NCBI RefSeq assembly: GCF_003574835.2
Contig: NZ_CP063196.1
Coordinates: 3,038,001 to 3,102,000 of the forward strand
DNA: 64,000 nucleotides
Source: Thermobifida halotolerans
Lineage (GTDB): Bacteria > Actinomycetota > Actinomycetes > Streptosporangiales > Streptosporangiaceae
Direction: 5' to 3'
The notes under the pieces were generated by a model that was not told the origin of the DNA, searched no databases, and worked only from the letters and a program-made list of their open reading frames with translations. Positions 38,024-47,769 of the stretch are shown in pieces; position 1 is the first letter of the stretch; each line of letters begins with the position of its first letter. The translations under genes and the position numbers were made by a program.

Positions 38024-39250
38024 GTGCTCAAGTCCTACCGTCCGCTGCTGTCGGTTCCCCACCTGCCCGGGCTCTTCCTCTGGTCGCTGGCCGCCCGGTT
38101 GAACATCGCGGGCCTGCCGATCGGGATCACCTTCCTGGTGGCCGACTGGACCGGCTCCTACGCCCTGGCCGGGGCGGTCAGCACCACCCTGACCGTGGGC
38201 GCCGCGGTGGCGGGGCCGCTGCGCGGCCGCAGCGCCGACCGGGGGCGCACCGACCGGCTCATGGCCGTGTGCGGACTGTGCTACGGGACCGGTCTGGTGG
38301 TGCTGGCCCTGCTGCCCGCCCCGCTGTGGTGGCTGTCCTTCCCCCTGGCCCTGGCCACCGGCCTGTTCACCCCTCCGGCCTCCCAGGTGGGCCGGGCGCT
38401 GTGGCCGCACCTGACCTCGGGGCGGACGCGCACGGCCATGTACGCGGCCGAATCCACCTTCCAGGAACTCGTGTTCGTCGTGGGACCGCTCGTGGCGGCC
38501 GCGGCCGTGGGCGTGGGCGGCGGCCGCGGCGCCGTGCTGCTGATCGCGGTGGTGACGGTGGCGGGCTCCGCGGGGTTCGCCCTCGCGATCCGCCGGGCCG
38601 GTCTGGCCACCCCGCCGCGGCCCGCGACCGGCGCCGCCCCCCTCACGGGGAGGCGCCGGTCGCTGCTGCTGCAACCGGAACTCGGTCTCCTGGTCGCCGT
38701 GTGCATGCTGCTGATCGCCGGACTGGCCGCCGTGGACCTCGTCATCGTGGCCTGGGCGCGGGAGTTGGGCCGTCCCGGCATCGCCGGGGCGCTCGCTGCC
38801 ATCTGGTCCGTCGGGTCGCTGGTCGGCGGACTGGTCGCGGGCGGACTGGCCGGTCCGCCGCGGATCAGCCGCCGCGCGTTCGCCGCCGCCGCGGGCACCG
38901 TGCTGCTGGTCCCGCTGCTGCCTCCGGTGCTGGTGCTGCCCACGCCGTGGCTGCTGGCCCCGGTGCTGTTCGTCGCGGGCCTGGCGATCGCCCCGACGCT
39001 GGCGGCGGCCACCGAGCGGATCAGCGACGTGGCCCCCAACGACCGGCGCGCCGAGGCGTTCGGCTGGATGAACACCGGCATCACCACCGGAGTGGCGGCC
39101 TCCGCGCCGCTGACCGGGTGGCTGGTGGACGGGGGCGGCCCCGCTCTGGGCGTGGTGGGCGGCGCGGCCATGGTGCTGGGGGCCGCCGTGCTGACACTGG
39201 GGGTCGGGCGGACTCCCCGGCGGTGCTCCGATCCGGTGCCCGCCGCCTGA
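38024..39250 (+). CDS. MFS transporter
   Basis: A 408-residue major facilitator permease with about twelve hydrophobic helices. The loop 2-3 signature appears as GRSADRGRTDRLM. The substrate is unknown; efflux is most likely. The frame is open to 37925, but the GTG at 38024 is preferred. The conserved protein begins there, no Shine-Dalgarno is present, and a -10-like CATACT (38012-38017) ends 6 nt before it, as expected for a leaderless mRNA. Confidence 0.85.
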   Translation: MLKSYRPLLSVPHLPGLFLWSLAARLNIAGLPIGITFLVADWTGSYALAGAVSTTLTVGAAVAGPLRGRSADRGRTDRLMAVCGLCYGTGLVVLALLPAPLWWLSFPLALATGLFTPPASQVGRALWPHLTSGRTRTAMYAAESTFQELVFVVGPLVAAAAVGVGGGRGAVLLIAVVTVAGSAGFALAIRRAGLATPPRPATGAAPLTGRRRSLLLQPELGLLVAVCMLLIAGLAAVDLVIVAWARELGRPGIAGALAAIWSVGSLVGGLVAGGLAGPPRISRRAFAAAAGTVLLVPLLPPVLVLPTPWLLAPVLFVAGLAIAPTLAAATERISDVAPNDRRAEAFGWMNTGITTGVAASAPLTGWLVDGGGPALGVVGGAAMVLGAAVLTLGVGRTPRRCSDPVPAA

Positions 39251-39269
39251 CCAGTCCGCCGGACCGGCC

Positions 39270-40706
39270 CTACCGGCGCCAGATCTCCGGAACGCGGCCG
39301 TGCCACGGCAGGGCCGCCTCCAACTGTGCCGACAGGGAGATGAGCGTGCCCTCCGCGCCGAGCCGTCCGGCGAGCATCACCCCCACGGGCAGCCCGTCGG
39401 CGGTGGTGTGCAGCGGGACGCTCACCGCCGGCTGCCCGGTGATGTTGTAGACGTTGCCGAAGGGGGTGAAGACGTTCATGCGGGCGAACTCCTCGGCGGG
39501 GTCGCCGGTGGCGTCGAAGTACCCCACGGGAACCGGCGGCATGGCCAGTGTGGGGGTGAGGACCGCGTCGTAGGGGGCGAACACGGTCAGCGCGCGGCGG
39601 GCGAAGCGCCGCAGCCCCGCGGCGGCGTCCAGGTAGGCGGACGCCGACGTGGCCCGTCCCCGTCCGCGCAGCCAGCGGGTCAGCGGACGCAGCCGGTGCT
39701 CGTCCTCGGGCGGGACCGGGGACCGGGCGGCCGTCACCGCCCACACGGTCGCGAAGTGGCGCATGTGGGAGCCGTCGAAGGGCGGTTCGATCTCCTCGAC
39801 GTCGTGCCCCAGTTCCGCCAGCAGCCGGACGGTCTTGTGGTAGGCCGCCAGGACGTCGGGATGCACCCGCACCTCGGGCAGCGGCGGAACGGCGAAGCAC
39901 GCCACCCGCAGCCGCCCCGGATCACGTCCGGCGTGGGCCAGGAACGTCTCTCCCCCGGCGGGCGGCGGCGCCGGGTAGGGGTCGCCGAGGCCGTTGACGG
40001 CGATGGCGTCGAGCAGCAGGGCCGCGTCGGCGACCGTGCGGGCCAGCGGCCCGGTGACGGCCAGGCCGAGCAGGTCGGTGCGCAGCGGTGCCGTGGTGAC
40101 GCGGCCCCGGGTGGGTTTGATCCCGTAGATCCCGCACACGCTGGCGGGGATGCGGATCGAACCGCCGCCGTCGCTGCCCTGGGCGAGGGGGGCCAGCCCG
40201 GCGGCCACCGCGGCCGCCGCCCCGCCGCTGGAGCCGCCCGCCGAGCGGGTGGTGTCCCACGGGGTGCGCGCGGGAGGGGCGACCTCGTTCTCGGTGTAGC
40301 AGGGCAGGCCGAACTCGGGGGTGTTGGTCTTGCCGGGGATGACGGCTCCGGCGCGCCGCAGCGCGGCGACGTAGCCCTCGTCGGCGTCGGCGACGTGTCC
40401 GCCGAACACGCCCGACCCCAGGGTGCAGCGCACTCCGGCGACCATGTCCAGGTCCTTGATCGGAACGCTCAGGCCCAGCAGAGGGGGCAGCCGTTCCGGA
40501 GCCTCGGACAGCACCCGCCTCTCCGCGATCCGCGCCTGCCGCCGCGCCAGTTCCGGGGTGACCGTAACGAAGGCCCCCACCTCGTCACCGAGCCGTTCGA
40601 TCCGGTCCAGGTAGTGGTCGGTGATCTCGACGGGGGACAGTTCCCGGCGCCTGACCAGCTCCGCCTGCCGCACCGCGGTGAAGTCGTGGATCTCGCTCAC
40701 GAACAT
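39270..40706 (-). CDS. Amidase signature family amidase
   Basis: A 478-residue amidase. The Ser-Ser-Lys triad is visible: Lys in SVPIKDLD near 84, [13 protein letters not shown] near 160 and [10 protein letters not shown] near 182. It hydrolyses an unknown amide; not GatA, because partner gat genes are absent and the C-terminus differs. Two starts are possible. ATG 40706 has no Shine-Dalgarno. GTG 40700 has a TAACCT (minus strand, 40709-40714) 8 nt upstream, which would suit leaderless initiation. Confidence 0.88.
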   Translation of the reverse strand: MFVSEIHDFTAVRQAELVRRRELSPVEITDHYLDRIERLGDEVGAFVTVTPELARRQARIAERRVLSEAPERLPPLLGLSVPIKDLDMVAGVRCTLGSGVFGGHVADADEGYVAALRRAGAVIPGKTNTPEFGLPCYTENEVAPPARTPWDTTRSAGGSSGGAAAAVAAGLAPLAQGSDGGGSIRIPASVCGIYGIKPTRGRVTTAPLRTDLLGLAVTGPLARTVADAALLLDAIAVNGLGDPYPAPPPAGGETFLAHAGRDPGRLRVACFAVPPLPEVRVHPDVLAAYHKTVRLLAELGHDVEEIEPPFDGSHMRHFATVWAVTAARSPVPPEDEHRLRPLTRWLRGRGRATSASAYLDAAAGLRRFARRALTVFAPYDAVLTPTLAMPPVPVGYFDATGDPAEEFARMNVFTPFGNVYNITGQPAVSVPLHTTADGLPVGVMLAGRLGAEGTLISLSAQLEAALPWHGRVPEIWRR

Positions 40707-40897
40707 CGAGGTTAGACGGGTGGCGGCGGAGGTTCCGGCGGCGGAAAGTGTCCTGCGCTGCGCGCGCCCGCGCGTGAGGGATCATTCTTCCCAGGTCGGC
40801 CGCTGGCGACACGTGTAGGAAAGCGCCATCGGGGGAACAAAAGTGTACGTCCCAGTGGACTAGGACCTGACACGGAAGCGAACTACCCTACTCAGAC

Positions 40898-41716
40898 GTG
40901 GAATCGGCAACCAGCACCAAACCGGACGAGCCCTCGACCGCCGACAACGAGAGCCGGCGTGGGAACGGGTCCCCCTCATCCTTCTCCCGGCCCACCAGCA
41001 GGCCGGCGGCGCCCCGGACGGACGCGCTGCTGCGGACCTACCGCTCACTGCTGAAACCGGACACGGCACGCCGCTGGCTGCCCAGAGCACTCGCCTGTCT
41101 GGTCGCGGCCGTGGCCGTGGGACTCCTGTCCGGGAGCTGGCGGATCGGTGTGACGGCCGGAGCCGCGGTGCTCATCGGCTTCATCGTCCACACCTCCCAG
41201 CGCCGGTCCGAGATCCCGCAGTGGCGCAGGCCCTCCTCCGCGCGGCGGCGCACCGAGGCGCAACTGAAGGTCATGCAGCGCTTCGGCTACCGGGTGCTGC
41301 ACGCCCGGCGCATCCAGGACGGCAACGGCCAGATCGACCACTTCATCGTGGGACGGCGCGGCGCCTTCGCCATCGACTCCGAGACCTGGGACAAGCGCCT
41401 GCCGCTGCGCAACAAGCTGGAGAAGCTCTACCACGGCCGGTTCTCCAAGAACGAGCGCATCGACGAGGCGCTGGCCGAGGCGCGCAACGCCGAGCGGCTG
41501 ATCAGCCAGGAGCTGGGCCGCGAGATCAGGGTGCGCGCCGCGCTGGCGATCTACGGCCCCAGCATGCCCTGGGACAGCCACCGGCTGCGCGGGGTCGACA
41601 TCATCGTCGGCACCAAGGTCCGCAAGTGGCTGCGCAGCGGCAAGGACCGGCTGTCGGAGGAGGAGATCAAGGAGATCTACCAGGCCGCCAAGAAGGTCCT
41701 GCCTCCCCTGTACTGA
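40898..41716 (+). CDS. NERD-domain membrane protein
   Basis: A 272-residue protein. A disordered, Ser/Pro-rich N-terminus is followed by two hydrophobic helices (about 65-105). A NERD (nuclease-related) domain then runs from about 120 to 240: TEAQLKVMQRFGYRVLHARRI, QIDHFIVGRRGAFAIDSETW and later RVRAALAIYG. The domain is a PD-(D/E)xK relative; catalytic competence is unclear. The start is GTG at 40898 with a TACCCT at 40884-40889 and no Shine-Dalgarno, suggesting a leaderless mRNA. Function unknown. Confidence 0.82.
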   Translation: MESATSTKPDEPSTADNESRRGNGSPSSFSRPTSRPAAPRTDALLRTYRSLLKPDTARRWLPRALACLVAAVAVGLLSGSWRIGVTAGAAVLIGFIVHTSQRRSEIPQWRRPSSARRRTEAQLKVMQRFGYRVLHARRIQDGNGQIDHFIVGRRGAFAIDSETWDKRLPLRNKLEKLYHGRFSKNERIDEALAEARNAERLISQELGREIRVRAALAIYGPSMPWDSHRLRGVDIIVGTKVRKWLRSGKDRLSEEEIKEIYQAAKKVLPPLY

Positions 41717-41944
41717 ACCGCTCCTCCGCGCCCGCGGGGCGGCACGCGCCACCCCGCCGTGTTCCCCGGAGGCGGGTGTCCGCGACCCCGACGGTTGGCC
41801 GGGGGGACTACCATCGGGAGAACGACGCCAGTTTCGACTCAGGGCGGCACCCCGGACAGGGCACGCCGCGCGGATCGCCGGCGGGTACCCCACCGTCTCC
41901 GTCTCGCCGCCGGTCCCGGTTCTTCTCGACGGGAGCAGACTTCC

Positions 41945-43816
41945 ATGCCCGCGCTTCGTTCACGGACGGTCACCCACGGCAGGAACATGGCCGGTGCCCG
42001 CGCGCTGCTGCGCGCCACCGGCGTGGCACGTGAGGACTTCGGCAAACCCATCGTGGCGGTGGCCAACAGCTTCACCCAGTTCGTGCCCGGACACGTGCAC
42101 CTGCGCGAGGTCGCCGACGTCGTGGCCGACGCGGTGCGCGAGGCGGGCGGCGTACCGCGCGAGTTCAACACCATCGCGGTCGACGACGGCATCGCCATGG
42201 GGCACGGCGGCATGCTGTACTCCCTGCCCAGCCGGGAGCTGATCGCCGACGCCGTCGAGTACATGGTCAACGCGCACTGCGCCGACGCGCTGGTGTGCGT
42301 GTCCAACTGCGACAAGATCACCCCCGGCATGCTGCTGGCCGCGCTGCGGCTGAACATCCCCACCGTGTTCGTCTCGGGCGGGCCGATGGAGGCCGGGAAG
42401 GTCACCGTCGTCAACGGCTCCGCCACCACGGTGCGCAAGCTCGACCTGATCAACCCGATGATCGCCGCCGCCGACGAGAGCGTCTCCCAGAGCGAGCTGG
42501 ACGCCATGGAGGAGGCGGCCTGCCCCACCTGCGGCTCCTGCTCCGGCATGTTCACCGCCAACTCGATGAACTGCCTGACCGAGGCCATCGGCCTGGCGCT
42601 GCCCGGCAACGGCACCGTGCTCGCCACGCACACCGCGCGCAGGCGGCTCTACCAGGACGCGGGACGGCTCGTCGTGGAGGCGGCCCGGCGCTACTACGAG
42701 GACGACGACGCCTCGGTGCTGCCGCTGTCCATCGCCACCCCGGCCGCGTTCGGCAACGCGATGGCGCTGGACGTGGCCATGGGCGGCTCCACCAACACGA
42801 TCCTGCACCTGCTGGCCGCGGCCACCGAGGCGGGCGTGGACTTCGGGCTGGACGAGATCGACGCGCTGTCGCGCCGGGTGCCCTGCCTGTGCAAGGTCGC
42901 GCCCAACACCGACAGGTACCACATCGAGGACGTCCACCGGGCGGGCGGCATCCCCGCCATCATGGGCGAACTGGCGCGCGGCGGCCTGCTGGACACGTCG
43001 CTGCCCATGGTGCACGGCATGACGGTCGGCGAGTACCTGGACGCCTGGGACATCGCCTCGCCGGACGTGCGCTCCGAGGCGGTGGAGCTGTTCCACGCCG
43101 CCCCCGGCGGCAGGCGCAGCGCCGAGGCGTTCTCGCAGGAGGCCCGGTGGGAGTCCCTGGACCACGACCGTGAGTCCGGCTGCATCCGCTCGGTCGAGCA
43201 CGCCTACACCAGGGACGGCGGCCTGGCCGTGCTCAGGGGCAACCTCGCTCCCGACGGCGCGATCGTCAAGACCGCGGGCGTGGAGGAGGAGCTGTGGACC
43301 TTCAGCGGCCCGGCCAAGGTGTTCGAGAGCCAGGAGGACGCCGTGGACGGCATCCTCAACAAGCAGGTCGAACCCGGTGACGTGGTCGTCATCCGCTACG
43401 AGGGCCCCAAGGGCGGTCCGGGTATGCAGGAGATGCTGTACCCGACGAGCTTCCTCAAGGGCCGCGGTCTGGGCAAGGCGTGCGCGCTGATCACCGACGG
43501 CCGCTTCTCCGGCGGCACCTCGGGGCTGTCCATCGGGCACGCCTCCCCCGAGGCCGCGGCCGGGGGCGACATCGCCCTGGTCGAGGACGGCGACACCGTC
43601 AGCATCGACATCCCCAACCGGTCGATCACCCTCGACGTCCCCGAGGACGAGCTGAACACCCGCCGGGAGCGTCTCCTCAAGGAGCTGGGCGGCTTCCGGC
43701 CGCGCAACCGGCAGCGTCCGGTGAGCGCGGCGCTGCGCGCCTACGCCGCGATGGCCACCTCGGCCTCCACCGGCGCGGCCCGCGACGTCAGCCAGGTCGA
43801 GCGGGTCCGCCCGTAG
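41945..43816 (+). CDS. ilvD: Dihydroxyacid dehydratase
   Basis: A 623-residue IlvD, catalysing the dehydration of dihydroxyacids in valine, leucine and isoleucine synthesis. Fe-S ligands lie in [11 protein letters not shown] and [32 protein letters not shown] near the C-terminus is typical. Length fits the ~616-residue E. coli-like class. The ATG at 41945 ([18 protein letters not shown]) is chosen with GGGAGCAGA before it; the frame is open back to 41759. No leader peptide or attenuator was recognised in the 228 bp upstream. Confidence 0.96.
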   Translation: MPALRSRTVTHGRNMAGARALLRATGVAREDFGKPIVAVANSFTQFVPGHVHLREVADVVADAVREAGGVPREFNTIAVDDGIAMGHGGMLYSLPSRELIADAVEYMVNAHCADALVCVSNCDKITPGMLLAALRLNIPTVFVSGGPMEAGKVTVVNGSATTVRKLDLINPMIAAADESVSQSELDAMEEAACPTCGSCSGMFTANSMNCLTEAIGLALPGNGTVLATHTARRRLYQDAGRLVVEAARRYYEDDDASVLPLSIATPAAFGNAMALDVAMGGSTNTILHLLAAATEAGVDFGLDEIDALSRRVPCLCKVAPNTDRYHIEDVHRAGGIPAIMGELARGGLLDTSLPMVHGMTVGEYLDAWDIASPDVRSEAVELFHAAPGGRRSAEAFSQEARWESLDHDRESGCIRSVEHAYTRDGGLAVLRGNLAPDGAIVKTAGVEEELWTFSGPAKVFESQEDAVDGILNKQVEPGDVVVIRYEGPKGGPGMQEMLYPTSFLKGRGLGKACALITDGRFSGGTSGLSIGHASPEAAAGGDIALVEDGDTVSIDIPNRSITLDVPEDELNTRRERLLKELGGFRPRNRQRPVSAALRAYAAMATSASTGAARDVSQVERVRP

Positions 43817-43828
43817 CGGACAGCGAAA

Positions 43829-43855
43829 GGGAGGGCCCGGCGGCCGGGCCCTCCC
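43829..43855. terminator. Bidirectional terminator between ilvD and FmdB gene
   Basis: A perfect 12-bp stem (43829-43840 with 43844-43855) with a 3-nt loop, between the stops of convergent genes. Confidence 0.78.
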
Positions 43856-43873
43856 CCACGCACCGGGTGCGGG

Positions 43874-44077
43874 TCAGCCGCAGCAGCCGCCCCCGCAGCA
43901 GCCACCCCCGGCCGGGCGCGGTGCCTGGGCGACACCGCCCACCCCGACGGTGGACAGCAGTTTGACCGTGTCGTCGTGCCCGTGCGGGCATTCGGCCGGG
44001 TCGTTGGCCTCGGCCATGGGCCGGGACAACTCGAAGGTCTCGCCGCAGGCGCGGCAGCGGAACTCGTATCGAGGCAT
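43874..44077 (-). CDS. FmdB-family zinc ribbon protein
   Basis: A 67-residue protein with the FmdB-type zinc ribbon: MPRYEFRCRACGETFE and the second half AECPHGHDDTVKLL. The second knuckle is CPHGH rather than CPxC, so His may take part in metal binding. The C-terminus is a Cys/Gly tail (GGGCCGGGCCG), as seen in actinobacterial members. FmdB proteins are putative regulators with no settled function. Its ATG has only a weak Shine-Dalgarno. Confidence 0.85.
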   Translation of the reverse strand: MPRYEFRCRACGETFELSRPMAEANDPAECPHGHDDTVKLLSTVGVGGVAQAPRPAGGGCCGGGCCG

Positions 44078-44257
44078 GGCACCAGGATACGACCGAAGGG
44101 AACGACTGTTCCGGCGCTCCTCGGCGCCGCAGGAGACACGTCCGGGGACGTCGCACTCCGTCGGGCGACGTCCCGGTCGGCTACCCGAAGCCGTGGACGG
44201 GGCGCCGGGACACCCGGGACCGGGCTGGGACCGGACCCGGTCCCGGTGTCTCAACGC

Positions 44258-44803
44258 TCAGACCACTGCTTTGGCCATGTAGGGCGCCCAGAGAGGATCG
44301 TTGTGGTTCTCGCTGTTGATGAGGCGCCAGTGGACGCCCCGCGGAACCGTGGGTGTGACGTTCAGCTTCCAGCCGAGTTCGTCGAGGAGCCGGTCGGCCT
44401 TGCGGTGGTTGCACGTCTTGCAGGACGCCACCACGTTCTCCCAGACGTGCTGGCCACCGCGGCTGCGGGGAATGACGTGGTCGATGGTCTCGGCCCGCTT
44501 GTCGCAGTAGGCGCAGTGGTAACCGTCGCGCCGCATGAGCGCCACCCGGGTCAGGGGGACCCTGCGCCGGTAGGGCACCCGGATGTAGCGGCGCAGCCGG
44601 ATGACCGAGGGCACCGACAGCACCGTGGTGGTCGAGTGCAGCACGGCGCCGGTGGAGTCACCGTGCACGACCTCGGCCTTGTCCCGCAGCACCAGCAGGA
44701 TCGCGCGGCGCAGCGGTACCGTTGTCAGTGGTTCGTAGCTGGCGTTGAGCAGCAGTACGTGACGGCGGACTGGACCGCCCTCCGTACCGCGTGAGGCGTT
44801 CAT
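44258..44803 (-). CDS. HNH endonuclease
   Basis: A 181-residue HNH family protein. Residues ~95-150 hold CAYCDKRAETIDHVIPRSRGGQ and CKTCNHRK, which provide the two zinc CxxC pairs, the general-base His and the Asn. The N-terminal VLLLNASYEPL is the standard opening of a conserved actinobacterial HNH group. It is probably a chromosomal housekeeping nuclease, not a restriction or phage enzyme. ATG 44803 with CCGGAGG 6 nt upstream is chosen; an upstream GTG-type extension to 44965 is not conserved. Confidence 0.9.
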   Translation of the reverse strand: MNASRGTEGGPVRRHVLLLNASYEPLTTVPLRRAILLVLRDKAEVVHGDSTGAVLHSTTTVLSVPSVIRLRRYIRVPYRRRVPLTRVALMRRDGYHCAYCDKRAETIDHVIPRSRGGQHVWENVVASCKTCNHRKADRLLDELGWKLNVTPTVPRGVHWRLINSENHNDPLWAPYMAKAVV

Positions 44804-45099
44804 GAGCGCCTCCGGGCCGCCGACGTGTCGGCCGCCCGTGTCTCTTCCCCGGCCAGCCTGTCGGCCAGCCAGGAGACCTCCCTGTGGACCGGCCAGACGA
44901 CCGGCACCCTTCGCGTTGCCACACGGACCTCCCGTGGGTGGTTCCCGCCGAGTGATGTCCCTCATTCAGTTTGCTTGGTCGAGGCTGATCATCGCCACCC
45001 CATTTCGCCACAGCGTCACGAAAAACCCTCGGGACGGCGTACCCGGGGGGAACGGACGCCCGCGGCGGACGCCGCCATGCCGCGGATAGAGTTCCTGGC

Positions 45100-47193
45100 A
45101 TGCTCGACTTCCCCTCCTACCCGCCCGCCGAACGCCAGAGTCTCACCGAGGTCCTGCACGGACGTCCCGTCGCCGACCCCTACCGGTGGCTCGAGGAGGC
45201 CGACTCCGCCGCCGCCAAGGAGTGGTCGCGGGAGCAGGACTCCCTGTACGCCACGGCCTCCCGCGCCTGGTCCGGCGGTGACTGGTTCCGCGACCGGCTG
45301 CGTGAGCTGATGGGCGCCGGATACGTGGGCTCGCCCGTCTGGCGCGGGGAGCGCCGCCTGTTCGTCCGGCGCGCCGCCGGCCAGGAGCACGGTGTCCTCC
45401 ACGTCCGCGACGCCTCCGACTCCGAGCGGGTGCTCGTCGACCCCACCGAACTCGACCCGGAGGGCACCACCACCCTGGACTCCTGGGTTGCCGACCACGA
45501 GGGGCGCCTGCTGGCCTACCAGTTGTCCGAGAGCGGCGACGAGCAGTCCCGGCTGTGGGTCATGGACATCGCCACCGGCGAGACCGTGGACGGTCCGATC
45601 GACCGCTGCTCCTACTCCCCCATCGCCTGGCTGCCCGGCCAGGAGGCTTTCTACTACGTGCGCAGGCTGCCCCCCGAGCAGGTCCCGGAAGGTGAGGAGC
45701 AGTACCACCGGCGGGTCTACCTGCACCGGGTGGGTTCCTCCCCCGACTCCGACACGCTGATCTTCGGGGAGGGGCGGGACAAGACCGAGTACTTCGGGGT
45801 GTCGGTCAGCCGGGACGGACGCTGGCTGACGCTGACCGCCTCTCCGGGCACCGCTCCGCGCAACGACGCCTGGATCGCGGACCTGACCGCGGCGCCCCCC
45901 GAGGCGCCCCGGTTCACCGAGATCCAGACGGGCGTGGACGCCGAGGTGTTCCCGTACGCGGGACGGGACGGGCGGCTGTACCTGTTCACCGACCGGGACG
46001 CGCCGCGCGGACGGCTGTGTGTGGCGGACCCGTCCCGCCCCGGGTACCCGGACTGGCGCACGCTGGTCGCCGCCGACCCCGAGGCGGTGCTCGGCGGTTA
46101 CGTGATCCTGGACGGCGCGGAACTGGACGCGCCGGTGCTGCTCGCGCTCTGGAAGCGGCACGCGATCAGCGAGATCAGCGTGCACGACCTGGAAACCGGG
46201 CAGCGGGTGCGCACTCTCCCGCTGCCCGGTCTGGGTTCGGTGGGCGACATGACCGCCCGGCCCGAGGGCGGTGCCGAGGCCTGGTTCCACTACACCGACC
46301 ACACCTCGCCGACGGCGGTGTACCGCTACGACGCGCGTACCGGCGAGGTGTCTCTGTGGGAGGGGCCGCCCGGGGCGCCCCGCGCCCCGCGGGTCCGCAC
46401 CGAGCAGGTCACCTACACCTCCCGGGACGGGACACCGGTGCGGATGCTGGTGATCTCCCCGCCCGACGCCGACGGCCCCCGCCCCACCGTCCTGTACGGC
46501 TACGGCGGTTTCGCCATCTCGCTGACCCCCGGCTACTCGGCGTCGGTCCTGGCGTGGGTGGAGGCGGGCGGCGTCTACGCGGTCGCCTCCCTGCGGGGCG
46601 GACTGGAGGAAGGCGAGGAGTGGCACCGGGCCGGGATGCTCGGCAGCAAGCAGAACGTGTTCGACGACTGCCACGCCGCCGCCGAGCACCTGGTCGCCAC
46701 GGGGGTGACCACACCGCAGACGCTCGCCGTGATGGGCGGCAGCAACGGGGGGCTGCTGGTCGGCGCGGCGATCACCCAGCGCCCGGAGCTGTACGCCGCG
46801 GCGGTGTGCTCGGCACCGCTGCTGGACATGGTCCGCTACGAACGGTTCGGCCTGGGGCGGCTGTGGAGCGTGGAGTACGGCAGCGCCGACGATCCCGAGG
46901 CACTGGAGTGGCTGCTGGCCTACTCGCCGTACCACAACGTGCGCGAGGGGGTGCGCTATCCGGCGACCCTGTTCACGGTCTTCGACAACGACACCCGGGT
47001 GGACCCGCTGCACGCCCGCAAGATGTGCGCGGCGTTGCAGCACGCCACGTCCGCTCCCGTGGCGCAGGCCCCGATCCTGCTGCGCCGCGAGGCCGAGGTC
47101 GGGCACGGCTCCCGTTCGGTGAGCCGCAGCGTCCGACTCGGCGCGGACCAGTTGGCCTTCCTCGCCCACCACACCGGTCTGCGTGTTCCGTGA
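45100..47193 (+). CDS. Prolyl oligopeptidase (S9A family)
   Basis: A 697-residue serine peptidase that cleaves short peptides after proline. An N-terminal HGRPVADPYRWLE is followed by a beta-propeller. The catalytic alpha/beta-hydrolase domain has Ser in GGSNGG near 547, Asp in VFDNDTRVDP near 633 and His in VGHGSRS near 669. The length is standard and there is no signal peptide, so it is cytosolic. ATG at 45100. Confidence 0.94.
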   Translation: MLDFPSYPPAERQSLTEVLHGRPVADPYRWLEEADSAAAKEWSREQDSLYATASRAWSGGDWFRDRLRELMGAGYVGSPVWRGERRLFVRRAAGQEHGVLHVRDASDSERVLVDPTELDPEGTTTLDSWVADHEGRLLAYQLSESGDEQSRLWVMDIATGETVDGPIDRCSYSPIAWLPGQEAFYYVRRLPPEQVPEGEEQYHRRVYLHRVGSSPDSDTLIFGEGRDKTEYFGVSVSRDGRWLTLTASPGTAPRNDAWIADLTAAPPEAPRFTEIQTGVDAEVFPYAGRDGRLYLFTDRDAPRGRLCVADPSRPGYPDWRTLVAADPEAVLGGYVILDGAELDAPVLLALWKRHAISEISVHDLETGQRVRTLPLPGLGSVGDMTARPEGGAEAWFHYTDHTSPTAVYRYDARTGEVSLWEGPPGAPRAPRVRTEQVTYTSRDGTPVRMLVISPPDADGPRPTVLYGYGGFAISLTPGYSASVLAWVEAGGVYAVASLRGGLEEGEEWHRAGMLGSKQNVFDDCHAAAEHLVATGVTTPQTLAVMGGSNGGLLVGAAITQRPELYAAAVCSAPLLDMVRYERFGLGRLWSVEYGSADDPEALEWLLAYSPYHNVREGVRYPATLFTVFDNDTRVDPLHARKMCAALQHATSAPVAQAPILLRREAEVGHGSRSVSRSVRLGADQLAFLAHHTGLRVP

Positions 47194-47289
47194 TGTGCGG
47201 GGAACGGGACGGGCACCCCTGGGCGCGGTGGCCGTGACGGGGCTTGCCACAATCGGTGGGGAACCGCGACCGATGGGGGCAGGACAGCC

Positions 47290-47724
47290 GTGCGCGACAA
47301 GGTGACCGACCAGACGGCGGCCGGGCTTCGACACGTCCATCTGGGACGCGTCCGCTTCGCCGACCTGGACCCGCTGAACCACGTCAACAACGTGCGGATG
47401 CTGACCTACCTGGAGGACGCCCGCATCTCCTTCCTGCGCTGGGACAACGAGGACGGCCCGAGTGTCTTCGGGAATCTGGTGGTGGCCCGGCACGAGGCCG
47501 ACTACCTGCGTCCGCTGACGCTGCGCCGCGCCCCCTTCCGGGTGGAGACCTGGGTGACCGAGATCAGGAACGCCAGCTTCACCCTGCGCTACGAGGTCCT
47601 CGACGACGACGCGGTGTACCTGCGGGCGCTGTCGGTGCTGGTCGCCTACGACCTCGCCGAGCAGCGTCCGCGCCGCCTGAGTGCGCAGGAGCGCGCCCAC
47701 CTGCGGCGGTACCTCGCCGAATGA
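47290..47724 (+). CDS. Acyl-CoA thioesterase (4HBT hotdog family)
   Basis: A 144-residue hotdog-fold thioesterase. RFADLDPLNHVNNVRMLTYLEDAR carries the catalytic Asp and the conserved HVNN motif; FRVETWVTEI follows. It hydrolyses an unidentified acyl-CoA. GTG at 47290 with GGCAGGAC upstream. It lies between the prolyl oligopeptidase and an MFS gene on the same strand. Confidence 0.88.
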   Translation: MRDKVTDQTAAGLRHVHLGRVRFADLDPLNHVNNVRMLTYLEDARISFLRWDNEDGPSVFGNLVVARHEADYLRPLTLRRAPFRVETWVTEIRNASFTLRYEVLDDDAVYLRALSVLVAYDLAEQRPRRLSAQERAHLRRYLAE

Positions 47725-47769
47725 GACCTCGCCGCCGGGGCGGCGCGCCGCCCCGTCTAGCCTTTCGCC

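Noticed and set aside
43874-44077. Metallothionein-like protein because of the CCGGGCCG tail
   Set aside because: The N-terminus is a clear FmdB zinc ribbon, and Cys/Gly tails are usual in that family.
44258-44803. Phage or restriction origin for the HNH nuclease
   Set aside because: No phage, methylase or intron features nearby, and the VLLLNASYEPL class is a common chromosomal actinobacterial protein.
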